A stretch of 64,000 bases of DNA from Moniliella sp. 'wahieum'. Lineage: Eukaryota; Basidiomycota; Moniliellomycetes; Moniliellales; Moniliellaceae. Position numbers and translations under genes: made by a program. The notes under the pieces were generated by a model. The model was not told the DNA's origin. It saw nothing but the letters and a program-made list of their open reading frames with translations, and searched no databases. Positions 12,040-23,876 of the stretch are shown here, piece by piece (position 1 is the stretch's first letter; each line of letters begins with the position of its first letter). The stretch covers positions 434,001 to 498,000 of the forward strand of contig RSEE01000001.1 of assembly GCA_003971905.1 (NCBI GenBank). The letters run 5' to 3'.

Positions 12040-12513
12040 ACGAGGAGGAATGGCAAGAGTGTCGGCATGATCTTGGGGGCGGGGGGATGCAGATGCAGCG
12101 AGAGCGGGGCGGGGGGACGCCAGGCGTTGGTTGAAGCGTGATCGTTTAGCGATCTCGGTGTCCAGCCAGACAGCCAGACCAGCCAGCCGATTGGAAACAC
12201 CAGCACTTGAAAGTTGAACATTGAAACATGATGTCACACCTACATGGCATCAATGAATCGAATCAGTGACCCTGCGCGGATCATCGATCATCGGCTTCAG
12301 CAGCACCATCAGCCACCACCGATCAAAATGAGCAATGATCATCGATCAATGTCGATGAGGTCATACCATCTCTCTTCGTAGCTTCACCTGCCACGCCCCC
12401 ATTCCACCGCGCCTCTCTCGTCTTCCCGCCCGCACTAGTCCCTCCCTCCGCCAGCACTCGCCCCTGGCCACCTCTTCCTTCTTTTTCCTCCCTCGGTCTA
12501 CCTTCCTGCCGCC
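12040..12513. other. Upstream region of CaMK-like kinase A
   Basis: Non-coding. It holds the GATCATCGATCATC repeat and a long CT-rich tract (about 12370-12510) directly before the kinase start. Such tracts are common in fungal core promoters and 5' leaders. Confidence 0.5.
12279..12356. repeat. GATCATCGATCATC-type palindromic repeat cluster
   Basis: GATCATCGATCATC at 12279-12292 is followed by CAGCACCATCAGCCACCACC and a second copy, AATGATCATCGATCAATGTCGA, up to about 12356. Related copies occur near 23065, 40156 and 51843, always outside genes. Confidence 0.7.
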
Positions 12514-14010
12514 ATGCCGCGATCGGACCCTCCCATCTCCTCCGCCTTCCAGACGTGGTTCAACGAAACTGGGCCCGACGGCGGACCAGCCGCGCCTGTT
12601 GCACTTACTGAGAAGTACCAAGTCCAGTTCGGTGTTCTGGGACGAGGCAGCTTTGCCGTAGTCCGCCGGGTTGTCGTGCGTGCCACAGGCGAGGAACGCG
12701 CCATGAAGGTGATTGCAAAACGGCCTCTTAACGACAAGAATGAGGTATGTCTTTCCCGTCGTCCCCCCCTCTTATCTCCCCGCCTCCACTCTCTATCCCG
12801 CATTTGGCGCCTCCGCCTGACTCTTCTCTCTCTCTCGCAAGCGCATGCTCATGGATGAAATCCATATCCTCCAAAGCGTCTGCCACCCCAACATCATCCG
12901 CCTTTATGACATTTATGAGACAAGGGAAGCAGTATTTTTGGTAACGGACTACTGCCGCGGCGGAGAACTGTTTGACCGCCTTGTGGAGAGAGTCCACTAC
13001 GCTGAGCTTGACGCACGCCACATTACTCGTCAGATGTTTGAAGCGGTTGCCTATCTCCACCAACACGGCATCATCCATCGTGACATTAAACCTGAAAACA
13101 TTCTTCTTCGTACCCGCCAGGAGCCAAGCAACATTGCTATCAGCGACTTTGGTCTTTCCCGCTTCATCCCGGGTGACGGCCTATTGCTCACTGCATGTGG
13201 CAGCCCACAGTACGTCGCACCGGAGGTGCTTTCGGTGCAGGGTATGGGCCCGAGGTCGATATTTGGTCCGCTGGCGTGGTGACTTACTGCCTTCTGGTTG
13301 GCTACACCCCGTTTTATGCTCCCGACCAGCCGGGTCTGTTTCGCCAGATTGTCGCGATGCATTTTGAGTTTGAGCCCGAATACTGGTCGGGCATCAGCGT
13401 TACTGCCAAGGATTTCATACGCAGGTGTCTCTGCAAAGGCTCCAAGCGCATGACGGCTGTCGAGGCATTGGCCCATCCTTGGCTCTGCAACCTGCCACCC
13501 TTAACATCGAGTATAGACCAACACGGGTGTTCACTGCAAGACTGTAAGGAACGGCATGCCAAGGCACGCCAGGTACCCAAGGCTGGCGTGTCAGCTAGCG
13601 ACATTGTCGAATATGTGCGCAACTTGTGCACTCTCCGTGCCCAGCATCCAAACTTGGCTTCGTCGGCTGGGATCGAAAAACTCAAGGGCATGGCCGATCT
13701 GATTTGCCGTCACCAGCACGGCGATGTGCTGAATAAGTCCGAGCAACGGAAACTCGACGACTTCGTTACTGATGCCAAACGGCGCGTCGCCGATCATGAT
13801 GCAAGGGCGCCCGGTGAGCCAGGACGGGACTGGGAAGCAAGGTTTGCCAATGGGACGCAAGAAAAAGCTGGGGAAGGCCATGGGGGTACCCCCCCTGCGG
13901 CCCGTGTCTTCCCGGCCCCCGATGAACCAACAAGCTCAAGTGAAATTGGGAACAAGGACGCCTTCGCACCCTCCCCTTCAAACTCAGATGAGAAGTCGCC
14001 GCCTCTATAG
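12514..14010 (+). CDS. CaMK-group serine/threonine protein kinase A
   Basis: The start at 12514 gives a short leader, then the P-loop LGRGSFAVVRR and the VAIK-equivalent ERAMKVIAKRPL. A CT-rich intron at about 12745-12838 (gtatgt...gcaag) is followed by MLMDEIHILQSVCHPNIIRL, the catalytic loop IIHRDIKPENILL, ISDFGLSRF, CGSPQYVAPEVLS, DIWSAGVVTYCLLVGYTPF and MTAVEALAHPWL. All catalytic residues (K, HRD, DFG, APE) are present. The frame changes at about 13245, just before YGPEVDIW. The roughly 180-residue tail after the kinase domain has ASDIVEYVRNLCTLRAQ and a Ser/Pro-rich end. The layout resembles fungal CaMK/Cmk kinases with a C-terminal regulatory tail; I cannot name an autoinhibitory or calmodulin-binding helix with confidence. 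Confidence 0.8.
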
Positions 14011-15054
14011 AGGCGCAGGACAAAAAGGGCCAGCACAAACGGCAACAAAACAGCTCGGACGCCTCATCCATCTCGGGCTTTCCCCCAACGACTTGACCAT
14101 GATGCTGGTTCTCTTTCCCCCACCCAAGTATCTCCCCTCCCGCTCCCCAACCGCCAAGAAGAAACCATAGTATCCCCCCCATCGCGTCAGAGTCGGAGTC
14201 GGGCTTGACAAGGAGCAGTACGCCCATTCCAGATACCAAAAACAGAGTGGCATCCTGCCGACGCCATTTCCGCATGGGCAACAACAACATCCAATTCTAC
14301 TAGCTCAATCATCCCTCTTTCAATCTACTTTGACTGGCCCATCCCGCCCCACGAACCTTCCATCTCGTGCTTTGTTTCTGCACAGCCCACTCGCACACTC
14401 TGCTGCACACCCCACCACATGCAAGCGGATGATCGTCTACACTGCTGAAGTCATTTTCTCATGGAAGTTCTTTTGGGAAGTAAATTACTATTGCAGACAT
14501 AATGGTCCGCATGATTTGTCCTTTTACATTATCGTATCTTAGGTGCCATACACGGGGGTACTAAGGCTAAGGAGCCCAGCTGGCCAATGATTAATGACAC
14601 CAGCAACGTATTCTGTATGTCCCAAAAAAGTGCAAGTGCCTTCTTCTGACGTCTCCCACAGGTGATAATTTATCGATCCCTCAATCGTTGCGCTATATCC
14701 TCATTCAGCAGCAGAGTGACTAGTGAGGCCTGAAGCTGAGGTCAGTACTCAGTGAGAAAGGTGTCCAAGTTGTTTTGAGATATCAGTCCAAAATCGATTA
14801 TGGTCGTCATCGCTGTGCGCATATGAGGGATCGTGCATGATGTCAACAGAAAAGGGGCAAACCGCTGCGAGAGAAGTGCAAGTATGATCCGTGACAGATG
14901 GAAGGCGAGTTTCTGGCTCGCATCCCCAACATCCTTAGCGAGTGACCTATAAGGAGCAAGAATTACGATGAAACAGAGCCAACCTTCACCTGTGTCGCCG
15001 GGGATAACCAACTTGGGTATACACTCCTCCCTGGCCATATAGGGAGTTTTACTG
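14011..15054. other. Convergent intergenic region between the two kinases
   Basis: About 1 kb with no credible ORF. It is AT-richer than the flanks (for example TGATAATTTATCGATCCC near 14662) and presumably carries both 3' ends. Confidence 0.5.
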
Positions 15055-16796
15055 CTAGCTGCGAGTCGGCGAGGTCGCCGATGGTGTGGGGGCATGCTCC
15101 TCCACCGGTGCAAGCTCCGCTTGAGGGCCGGCGGCAGCAAGAGCGGCAGGTGCAACTTTGATGGGCGTGCGTCCCGAAACGGAAGTCGGGTTCGAGGTGT
15201 TTGTCGCCCGGAAAGGCCGGGCTTCTCCCTCCTCTTCGTCGTCAAATGTATTCTCATCCAATTGAGCGGACGAGTTGATGCCATTTTCGACGCTCGGTCG
15301 CGGACCGCTCTGGCTATTCCGGCTGCCGGAACGGCTCATGCGAAGGAAGCTAAAGCGGCTCTTACGCCGAGTAGAGGGGCCTTGTTGATTCGATGCACGA
15401 CGCTCCTTCTTGTCGCCTGTCACAAGACCAACGAGGCCGCCCAAGATACCCGGAGGAGACGAACTACTCTGAGCCGCCGGGAGTGAAGGGGATGGAACCT
15501 TGGCCTCCGGCAGGGATCCCGTGGAACGTGGAATCTCCAACGAAGTAGCGGTTGATGTCGGGGCTGTGCTACCGCCAATAGATGGTGTAGGCGCCCTGGA
15601 CGTGATAGAAGGACGAGAGGATGACGTGGCTGTGGGGGTTGCCGAAACGCGGCGGACAGCAGCTTGATTATGCGAAGGCAACGAGGGAACAGGTGGCACC
15701 TCATTGGCTTCTTCCTCATCCTCCTCAGCCACAGTGTTGTCTTCCTCATCTGAGCTCTCCAGCTCGTGGCGATCGATGCCGCGGCGCTGCACGTGAACAA
15801 GGTGAGTAGTGCGACGAGGCATAGGAGGACGCTTGAACTTGTCGCGCCCGTAATTTTCCCTCAGACCAGCAATCAAATTGGTCTCATTGTCATGCTCAGC
15901 GGTGAGCCAAGGGTGCTGAAGAGCTTGGTGGCCAGTCAAGCGTTTGGTCCAATCGATGGTGAGGCATGACAGGATAAAGTCGCGCGCCTCAGGGCTGACT
16001 TTGCTCCAGTATTTCTCGTCAAAGCCGGCAGCATGTTGCATAATCTCTTGACGCAGCTCTTGCGGCGTGGAACCCTTGAAAGGCGTGTATCCGGAAATCA
16101 TAACGTATGCCACGACCCCTACACTCCACATGTCAACCTCCTGTCCATACTCTTGGTCACTTAGCACCTCGGGTGCCACATATCCGTATGAGCCAGCCAG
16201 GGAAGACATGAGCTCGCCCTTGGATGACAAAGCCTGAGCCACGCCGAAATCAACCAGCACCACTTCGGAGTTCTCGTCTTTGGTGCGATACAGAATGTTT
16301 TCCGGTTTAATATCCCGATGGACAATATGACGATCGTGCAGGTAAGCCACGGCGCTGGTGAGGCATCGAATGGCCCGAGTTGCTTGGGCCTCCGTTAAGG
16401 TTCCACGACGAATCATACGATCAAACATGTCTCCACCGGTGGCCTCCTCCATCACCATGTAGAACTGAAGAAAACCAACGAACTAGTCAGCTGCTGCTCC
16501 TGGAGAGGGAGGAAGAGGAGAAAAGGAAATGCGTACCTTATCCTTACTCTCGAAGTCATCAAATAGCTTGATAATGTTAGGATGGTTGCACTGCTTCAGA
16601 CTTGAAGCTCTTGCTCGACAAGGTCGACGTTATCTTTGAGAAGGCGCTTGGCAATGACCTTGACGGCAACTTGGCGCCCCCTCCACTGCGCCTCGCGGAC
16701 AATGCCGAATGTGCCTTCGCCGATGATTTCGCCCATCTTGTATTCCTTACGCTTGCGGTAGGATTCGGGATGGCCAGCCAACTTGGTGAGGACCAT
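15055..16796 (-). CDS. CaMK-group serine/threonine protein kinase B
   Basis: The start at 16796 gives MVLTKLAGHPESYRKRKEYK, the P-loop IIGEGTFGIVRE and lysine region VAVKVIAKRLL. A one-base frame break near 16605 is followed by KQCNHPNIIKLFDDFESKDK. A 72-nt GT-AG intron (16536-16465) precedes YMVMEEATGGDMFDRMIRRG. The catalytic loop is IVHRDIKPENILY, with LVDFGVAQ, GSYGYVAPEVL, DMWSVGVVAYVMISGYTPF and GHQALQHPWL. The tail of about 200 residues is Ser/Thr/Pro-rich and acidic (SSDEEDNTVAEEDEEEANE) with a basic SRFSFLRMSRSGSRNSQ stretch. The fold is a typical calcium/calmodulin-type kinase; the tail is family-specific. It is convergent with kinase A and not closely similar to it outside the kinase core. 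Confidence 0.82.
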
Positions 16797-17231
16797 TTTG
16801 CTGAATGTAACGGAGAACGGAGGAGATCGATGAGGGGAGAGTTTCTTTCTGGGGGGAAGGTAGAGCCCGATGGTGGTGGTCCGCAGCCAAGTGTTGATGA
16901 AGCCGATAGCGGAGGTTCAGTACTCGGTACAGATACAGGTGCAAGCGCAGCAACCGACACTGCCCTCCTCCCACCGACAACGGCGATTGGGTGGCTGTGC
17001 TGTCTGTTGGCAATAGTTTGTTGCTGCTAGGTACCTGGGAGTCACTTAGTCACTGGCCAGCTAGTCAGCGTCAGTGCCAGCGCGAATGTCAGTCACGCGT
17101 CGGGTCACCCCAATGAATCCAGGGCAGCAACCATGCATCATGCATTCGTCATGCTCATGCAGGCTGTCTTCTGTTGGCATCGCGTGTTCGGCGTATACAG
17201 CCCCGCGCGGAGGGTGATTAATGATTGTGGG

Positions 17232-17276
17232 GAGGTGCCGACGGGAGAGGTGCCGACGGGAGAGGTGCCGACGGCC
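17232..17276. repeat. 15-bp tandem repeat, three copies
   Basis: The unit GAGGTGCCGACGGGA occurs three times back to back, the last copy ending GGCC instead of GGGA. No coding context. Confidence 0.85.
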
Positions 17277-17702
17277 AGGCTCAGCGGCTCACCGCTCGCG
17301 CAGCCGCGCTCAGCTGCTCGCTGAGGCTCATGCATCATGCCTGACTGGCCTGAGCCGCTGAGCAGAGCCTATGACCAAGTGCCTAGTCAATCAAAAACTG
17401 GCTAGGCCACCGGTCGGTCACTCAGGTCACCCCGGTCACTAGTCATAGTCACAGTCACTAGTCGCTGGCTGTCATTTGCAGTGAAACGAGTGCCCCAGTC
17501 AAAAGCTCCACACTTGAGACAACGAGGGGCCGCGGCTGCGGCGAGACAAATGTTCGAAGCGCTTCGAATTTCGCACTGGACTGCTTGCACCGATGCGTGA
17601 TGCATGGTGCCTCTCATGATTCATGACGCGTGACGTAGTCCTCAACTTTGGGTTGGCCAGTGGAGGACTCTGAGGTCTAACCCTAATACGGGGCCGTTCC
17701 GC

Positions 17703-17721
17703 AAAAAAAAAAAAAAAAAAA
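17703..17721. repeat. A19 homopolymer
   Basis: A run of 19 adenines, much the longest A run in the window. It could be a retroposed poly(A) tail, but no recognisable body lies immediately upstream. Confidence 0.8.
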
Positions 17722-18240
17722 CATATCCATGCAGCACATGCAACATGCAATGAACAACACATGCTGTCGAGGCATGGAGTCACTGTTGAAAGTCTCGGCC
17801 TCGGCGGGGTTTCACAATGACCGCCAGCGCGATGTTCAAACAAGCCACAGGGTTCGCCAGCACTGTACGAGCCTGTTCCTGCGGCTTGCAAGGGATCGAG
17901 CTTCTGGCCTGAGGCTCAGCGGCTCAGCCTGAGCGCTCAGGCTCAGGGCGCGCAGGCCCAGGTCTCGCATGTCACGTGTTCGCATGCCACATGCATCACC
18001 CCGTCAGGCGCGTCACAGGCCTCACCGGCCTCACTCGCGCCGCATACGTCATTCGCGGCATCAACATGATGCATTCCTGACATGCACCCGACCAGACCAC
18101 CGCCCTCTTTAGATAGTTCTAGATCTGACTTCTGATTGGTTACCGGTTACCGGTTATCTTGCAGGTTCTCTTGCGAAATGTCGCCGCCTTCGTTATTATA
18201 TACGATCAATGCCTTAGGCGCATTCAGATGGAGTCTTAAT

Positions 18241-21200
18241 TGAAGCGTAAAATAATAAGCGGTGCTGCCTCACAGGTGAGAGAACCACAGCTTTTGCAGT
18301 GTAACCGACGTGAGTGGTAAATTTGTAAGCGTTAGAGGACAGCAAAGATGAAGGGAGAAGGTGTATGGATGCCTGTGGTGACCAAAAAGGGGTATAGACA
18401 ACGGTTGGTTGGGGGAAAATGAGGTTGGTCGATAGGAAACACGGAATGGTCTCGAGATGCGGACCACAGCTACCAAACCTGTTCCACGCAACAGGACTGC
18501 TGTGATTTAGTGAAGAGCTGATCAGGACTGCGGTATATAACCAGGATGTAGGACTTACAGCGAAGCAAAGGCTATTAAAACCAAGTCCCTACTGATAGAC
18601 GTGCTTTCAATATAAGGGCGCTGTCACGGGCGGGCCCCGCCAGGGGGCTCACCCAGGTTCTTGGGGTACAATCCCTTTGGAGACGAAAGGACGACTCACG
18701 GTAGTTTCGGGCTTGGGCTGGTTGGTGTATCCGAGCCGAGCTAGGGACGAGGAGAGGCCTTTGGTGGGGCGGCTGCACGTGTGGCAAGGCTACGTCTGCA
18801 CCGGCTTGGGCCGTAGTAACGTGTCTGAAGCCTCCGGGACTTAGGGACGGGAGGAGGCAGCGGCGGACAAACACTGCCTTAACTGGGACTGGGAATCGCC
18901 GCGACCGAAGGAGGGCTCGCGCGATTGGACTGACGAAGGGCTGGAGGACAAGGTCGGAGGAGATGTCGGACGCTAACAAGAGGAGCTGCCTGTACTGGAT
19001 CTCAATTGGCTGGAAAACGGGCAGGAGTCGGACAGGATAGGCGGGAAAGGGACGAAATGGAGGGTGGAGGAAAAGATCCCCCACCAACCGGGGGTACAGG
19101 CTTAATCAAAAAGGGAAAACAGACACAAAAGGGGGTGTAGAAAGAAAGACACGTCAAAAGAGGGGTTGATCGCCGCAGGCGCGATCGAGAAAGGAAAATA
19201 AGTGGTGACGGGCGACGGATGTCGCAAAGATACTGAATACTTGGTGGTCTCGTTTCGACCACCGACTTGGACTTGGGCGGGAGGCGACTGCTGTCGCGCG
19301 TACGCATGGCAACTCGGGCCACCGTACAGGGTGCAACCAACCATCGTCAAACTTGGTTGGGTTTGGGGGCGCGCTCCACTGGGCTGGTGCAGAGCAGGCG
19401 GGCCTTAGCTTGGATCAGACCATCTTGGGTCCGGCGCGGCCCGTAACATTCTGAGGTTGACGGATAGTCTGTTCACGGACCCATCATCAGACGAGAAGTC
19501 CTGCCAAAAAGACTGAGAGCAAAATGAATCCCACTCATCGTATGGATGCGACCCTTCGCGACCTTAGGCGGCCGCAGGACGATATCCGCTTATAGCCAGG
19601 ATAAGTGGCCTGTTGCGCTGTTGACACTCTCGCTAGTAGTCTAAGGGGAGGACTGACGTGTGTGGAATGTGTACGACGTCACCTTCGTTGTCAGGATGAT
19701 TCTATCCCCCAAAAGGGTCGCGACAATGTAGAAAGTCCGAGGCCAGACAGGGGCCTGGGAACAAACGAGAGAGGAACATTCGCCGTCTTTAGTGCTCCCT
19801 TCCTTCATTGCATGTTTCTCTACACCTTATTTCTTATTGCTGCTCTCCTTTTGAGCCTTTTTCTTCTTAGTCCCCACTGATGGCAGAAGAGAGCTGCGAA
19901 ACGCGTGTGATGGCTCTACTCCTAAAAAAGGAAATGGCTCATTCCGGGATGTTCTTTTGCCTGGTCGGGGTGAGACTGTTCCCTGCCCCTCCTCGGAGCC
20001 TCCCGCCTTCACGTCCAGTCCCTAACATGGAAACCTCCTCTTTTTAGATGCTGCCAGGCTCTGCCTGAGTAGAAAAGTGTCGGGATTATTAGACTCAATT
20101 GATCACATCTCGTCTCACTAAGTTGTCTGGCCCCCTTGATTTGTTCTAGACCCTGTTTTCCCCCTTTTTTGGATTGTGCTCCCTCTTTCCCTCAGTGTGA
20201 TTTAGCTCGCATGTTCTCTTCTTCTCCGAGGCATATATACCTCGCTCTCTTTCCACTCGATGAATATGATCCTCATCCTTTTCCCCATCTCCATCTCCTC
20301 TTAAAAAACACTACTGTTCCCGACCCTCCTACGTCCAAGCCAGAGTGTTCCTTCGACTTTGGATCTGAAACGCATTCAAAGTCTCCGTGACGCGTGAAGA
20401 GTCTTGCCTTCGATGGTCAGGAAGGGCTTCCCCTGCGAAGCCAGCAACCCCGTCACAAGTTGGCTCCTCTGGGCCAAAAACCAGTTTTAGCCAGGCTGCC
20501 ATGCACCGTGTGACCAGCACAGAGACAGAGTGTGCGGCGCCCGACCTTAACAAACGCTCTTCCTACTTCAGGTGAAGGCACCTGCCAGGGCGTTGATTGG
20601 TCCCTAGACCATGTCAGCTCTGCCTCCGACCAACCTCCCGCGGAGCAGCAAGCATGGTGGTTGCAATGTAGCCGACCCTCTCCATCTCAGCTATCATACT
20701 GTTGCCTCATGTTCTCACAGAAAATTAACGGCAAGCACCATTGCTGAGTGCTAGTAGTATTATAACGGCTTGGGGCGCCACGACGACCCTCTTCATCCCC
20801 CATTCAGAGAGCAAATAGTTGATGGTGTATTGTGTTGTATATGAGCTACAGAGGCTAGAGATTATTCCTGCCTTCCACAGGAAGGAATATTGGAAGGAAT
20901 GCACCAAAATGACTCACCCGGGCCTGGGCTACCGGCGCCATTATACAGTGTGGCGTCACATCTTCCCACCCGTCCAACTGGACGGTACCGACGGTTTTTT
21001 TCCAGCTTTCGAGCTCACTCCACAGCAAAACCTAGGTACCGGAGTGGCCAGGGGTGGGAGATCAGGAATAGGTCCTAAGTTGCGGTCGCGCCGCGGCTCA
21101 AAGGACTTTGTATCCGAGGTTCTTGTGTGGGTGTGTGGGTGTCGGAGACGCTGTCCACACCCTTTAATGGACACAGGGACGGCAATACCCGCTCGGTTGC

Positions 21201-22400
21201 TCTCACGTTTATATAGTGGTAGGTGCAAGCAAAACATGGCGCGTTCCTTCAGCGAAGCCCCAACGGCTCGTGTTGATGCAGGCGACTGTTGCCACGGACA
21301 AGTCACATCGAAGTGCGAAAGGAGCATCTTCCGGGAAACAACCAGGCCCCCGACAGTTCACGCAGTGCCCCGTAGCTTGGGGGACACCCTTACTCGGCGA
21401 CACATTCTCCGAGTTGCCCGTGTGGTAGCCCACCACGCGCTGCTTGGCTGAGCGCAAGCCAACCAATAAGGCTCCAAAAACTTAGACCCAGAGGCTAGAA
21501 GTGACGTTGCTGTTCCATCGCTCGTTGTAACTGCTGTCAGTATACAATTACTGCGGTGTGGGCCAACGGTACGAGGGAGCCTGAGTACTAGACCAGCAGT
21601 GTTATCCAAGTAGCCCCATACCCCCCTCAAAGCCGTCCAATGTTTTTGGGGACCAGGGTCCGCAGCATTGGCTGAGGGGCCGCACAGCAGAAATAGTGTC
21701 CGGTCTGGTGCAGGACGCGATCCATACAGCCCAGTGTTCCCACTTCACTGACGAAGTCGATGCACCCCCTTTTCCAAACACTTTTGCTCGCCTCTGAGGC
21801 TTGGGGGCCGAGCTGAGTCCCCATAGGGAGAGGGCTGGCGATGCTGCGGCTCACCCTCACGTCCAAGCCATCTCATGCTCGCTTAATACAGTCATCCTGA
21901 GAGACATGGCACTCTCCAGTTTGGAAGATAAATCCCACGCCAAAGAAGTATGCGAATGGACCGCCGTCCAACATGACATCACATGTTGACGTTGGTCCCG
22001 TAAGAAGTTTTGTAGTAATATATCTCTGTAGGTGAAGCAGCGACGCAAGCGTCATCGACCATATCCAGAGAATGGCCACATCTTCTGCAGCTCGTACACG
22101 AATAAACACGCACGGGCCCGCCATAGTGTAGGCTCAGCCGATGGTTTGGAGCACCCTGGTAAGTGTCTCAAACAATTTGCATGAACTTTGCTTCAGGTCG
22201 TACATCAGGGCCTTCTTTAGCAGCCACGCCTTACCATTCTCCCCTCCGAAATCCTTTGGCGGTTCCATGTACCCGTATTCCATTGGTTGGAGGTCGGCAT
22301 AACGAAAAGCGGGCACCACATATTGCAAGTGAAAACGGGCCAGTCAAGACGTAGCACCAGAACGGTCAGCAGCAGTATTAGCGTAGTGAAGCAGTGTGTG
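18241..22400. other. Gene-poor segment of different composition; possible degenerate element
   Basis: About 4.2 kb, AT-richer than the coding neighbourhood, with only short ORFs on both strands that I do not recognise. The longest is 170 codons on the minus strand at 18575-19087. A stretch from TGTCGGGATTATTAGACTC (20078) through a pyrimidine-rich region with CATATATACCTCGC near 20232 has the look of an LTR-type promoter. I found no second copy and no reverse-transcriptase motif, so I do not call an element. Confidence 0.3.
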
Positions 22401-23876
22401 CAGCAGGGGCAGGCAACGCAGCTGTATCATATTCAAGGCCAGGACGTTAAAGAAACCCATGCACAACCCACCGGGCGCGACGTCGAACTAGCGGATGGAG
22501 TAGATGAAAACGGTGGCCGCCAAGTTGCACCACATAGTAGCCCCGACAGGCATTAACGGGCGCGAGTGGGAGCGTTGTCTTCTCTTCGTGCAAGATGTGC
22601 TGGGGGAAATACGGTGGACGACGCAAATGCGCAACGCGATCAAAGTACCTCGCGCCAAGGGCCAGACCACGAGGGTGTTTCCGGATTGTGGCAATGCTGA
22701 CGGCCAACGAGACGCCGTTGAATCCGGCCGCTCACGGCCGAGGTCGGCTCCAAACACGCTCGGCGCAGCCGTTGACTGCGATCCAGGCACCGCTACGCAA
22801 ATACACTATGAGACCTTGGCCCCTACGCCGTGGTTGCCGATGTGGACAGGGACGTGGCTTGCGGCTGTCCCGAGCCGAGGGGTGGCTGCTATCCTACACG
22901 GATTGTGGTGTGCCGCGGCAAGAGGGAATGGATTGGAGGATGGTCGCTGCGGTGTGGAGGAGCGATGGCTGCGGAGCGGCGCCGCCTGCTGTATCCCGCG
23001 CAGGCGGCGCCGCACCGACAGGCCCCCAGGACGGACATCATGCATCATGTATGCGCGATCAGTGACAATCGATCATCAATTTGATCATTTAATCATGCAT
23101 CATGCATCATGGGCTGATGCGCTGATGTACGATAGATCGTGGGACGCTGAAGGGATGCGACACGGTGACGTCATTTCGGCCTTCTACGCGACCTGGGGCA
23201 GCCGGGGCCAGCCTGGGCCTCGGGGCGCGGCAGGCCAGCCCAGGTTGTGTGTTCGTGCTGGAGAAACCGGCTAGGGTATGGTTGAGCTCACTGAGTACAG
23301 CTTGAAGGTTGAAGTACTAAACGTACTGAACGCAGTACCTGAGGACCTAGCATGTTGATACGTTGATACCCAACCTTCACAGCCCCCCGCGACGAGCGAG
23401 AGGTCGGGCGAGCGGCTGGGAGTGCCTGGATTGCCGAGCAGCCCCCGCACATCCAGGCACGCCCCGCCGACTTGGGGCGCAGCCGACGCAGGCCGACGCC
23501 TGCCGACGCAATCCTGCTGGTTGTGCCGGCACGGCTGGAGTGGTCAGGCCCAGGCCTCAGCTCGGGCCTGAGGCCCTCAGGAGGCCTCAGGATGGCTCGA
23601 TACCGGGTGAGCTGGTGACGCGTGACGCTGCTGCATGCATGCTGGGGTTGCAGTGCCCGGCAGTGCGCGCAGTGCGCATCCGCTGCCATGCAGCAGCGGG
23701 GCGGTGCGATCAGATGGCCCCGCCGTATTTAGGCCTGGAGCAGCCGCCGTGCACATGTGCTCTGGCCGCTCCATCCCCTCGTGCTCCCTCCGTCCGCACC
23801 AGCACCAGCAGTCCCTCTCCCCCCGCCCCCGCCCAGTCTCCACCCTCGTCCCCGCGCCCTAGGACATCGCCACATC
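22401..23876. other. Intergenic region upstream of WW gene
   Basis: It contains a 256-codon plus-strand ORF (22504-23274) without recognisable motifs. That ORF ends inside simple palindromic repeats, so it is probably chance. It also holds TGACGCGTGA (23616) and GC-rich AGGCCTCAGGAGGCCTCAGG repeats (about 23570-23592). Confidence 0.45.
23034..23111. repeat. CATGCATCATG / GATCAT palindromic repeat cluster
   Basis: ACATCATGCATCATGTATG (from 23034), then ATCGATCATCAATTTGATCA, then ATCATGCATCATGCATCATG at 23092-23111. This is the densest example of the two motif families that recur between genes in this window. Confidence 0.8.

Larger units (their letters stand above)
16797..18240. other. Kinase B upstream region and start of gene-poor block
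   Basis: No supportable gene. It contains CATGCATCATG palindromes (17132, 17329), TGACGCGTGA (17624), a 15-bp tandem repeat (17232-17276), an A19 tract and GC-rich inverted runs such as GGCTCAGCGGCTCAGCCTGA near 17910. Confidence 0.5.

Noticed and set aside
17232..17276. A CRISPR-like array
   Set aside because: Direct 15-bp tandem copies without spacers in a eukaryotic genome; it is a minisatellite.
18575..19087. A 170-codon minus-strand ORF in the gene-poor block
   Set aside because: Pro/Arg/Leu-rich sequence with no recognised domain and no supporting neighbours.
22504..23274. A 256-codon plus-strand ORF in the gene-poor block
   Set aside because: No recognisable motif, runs through palindromic simple repeats, and overlapping minus-strand ORFs are equally open. 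Kept as non-coding.
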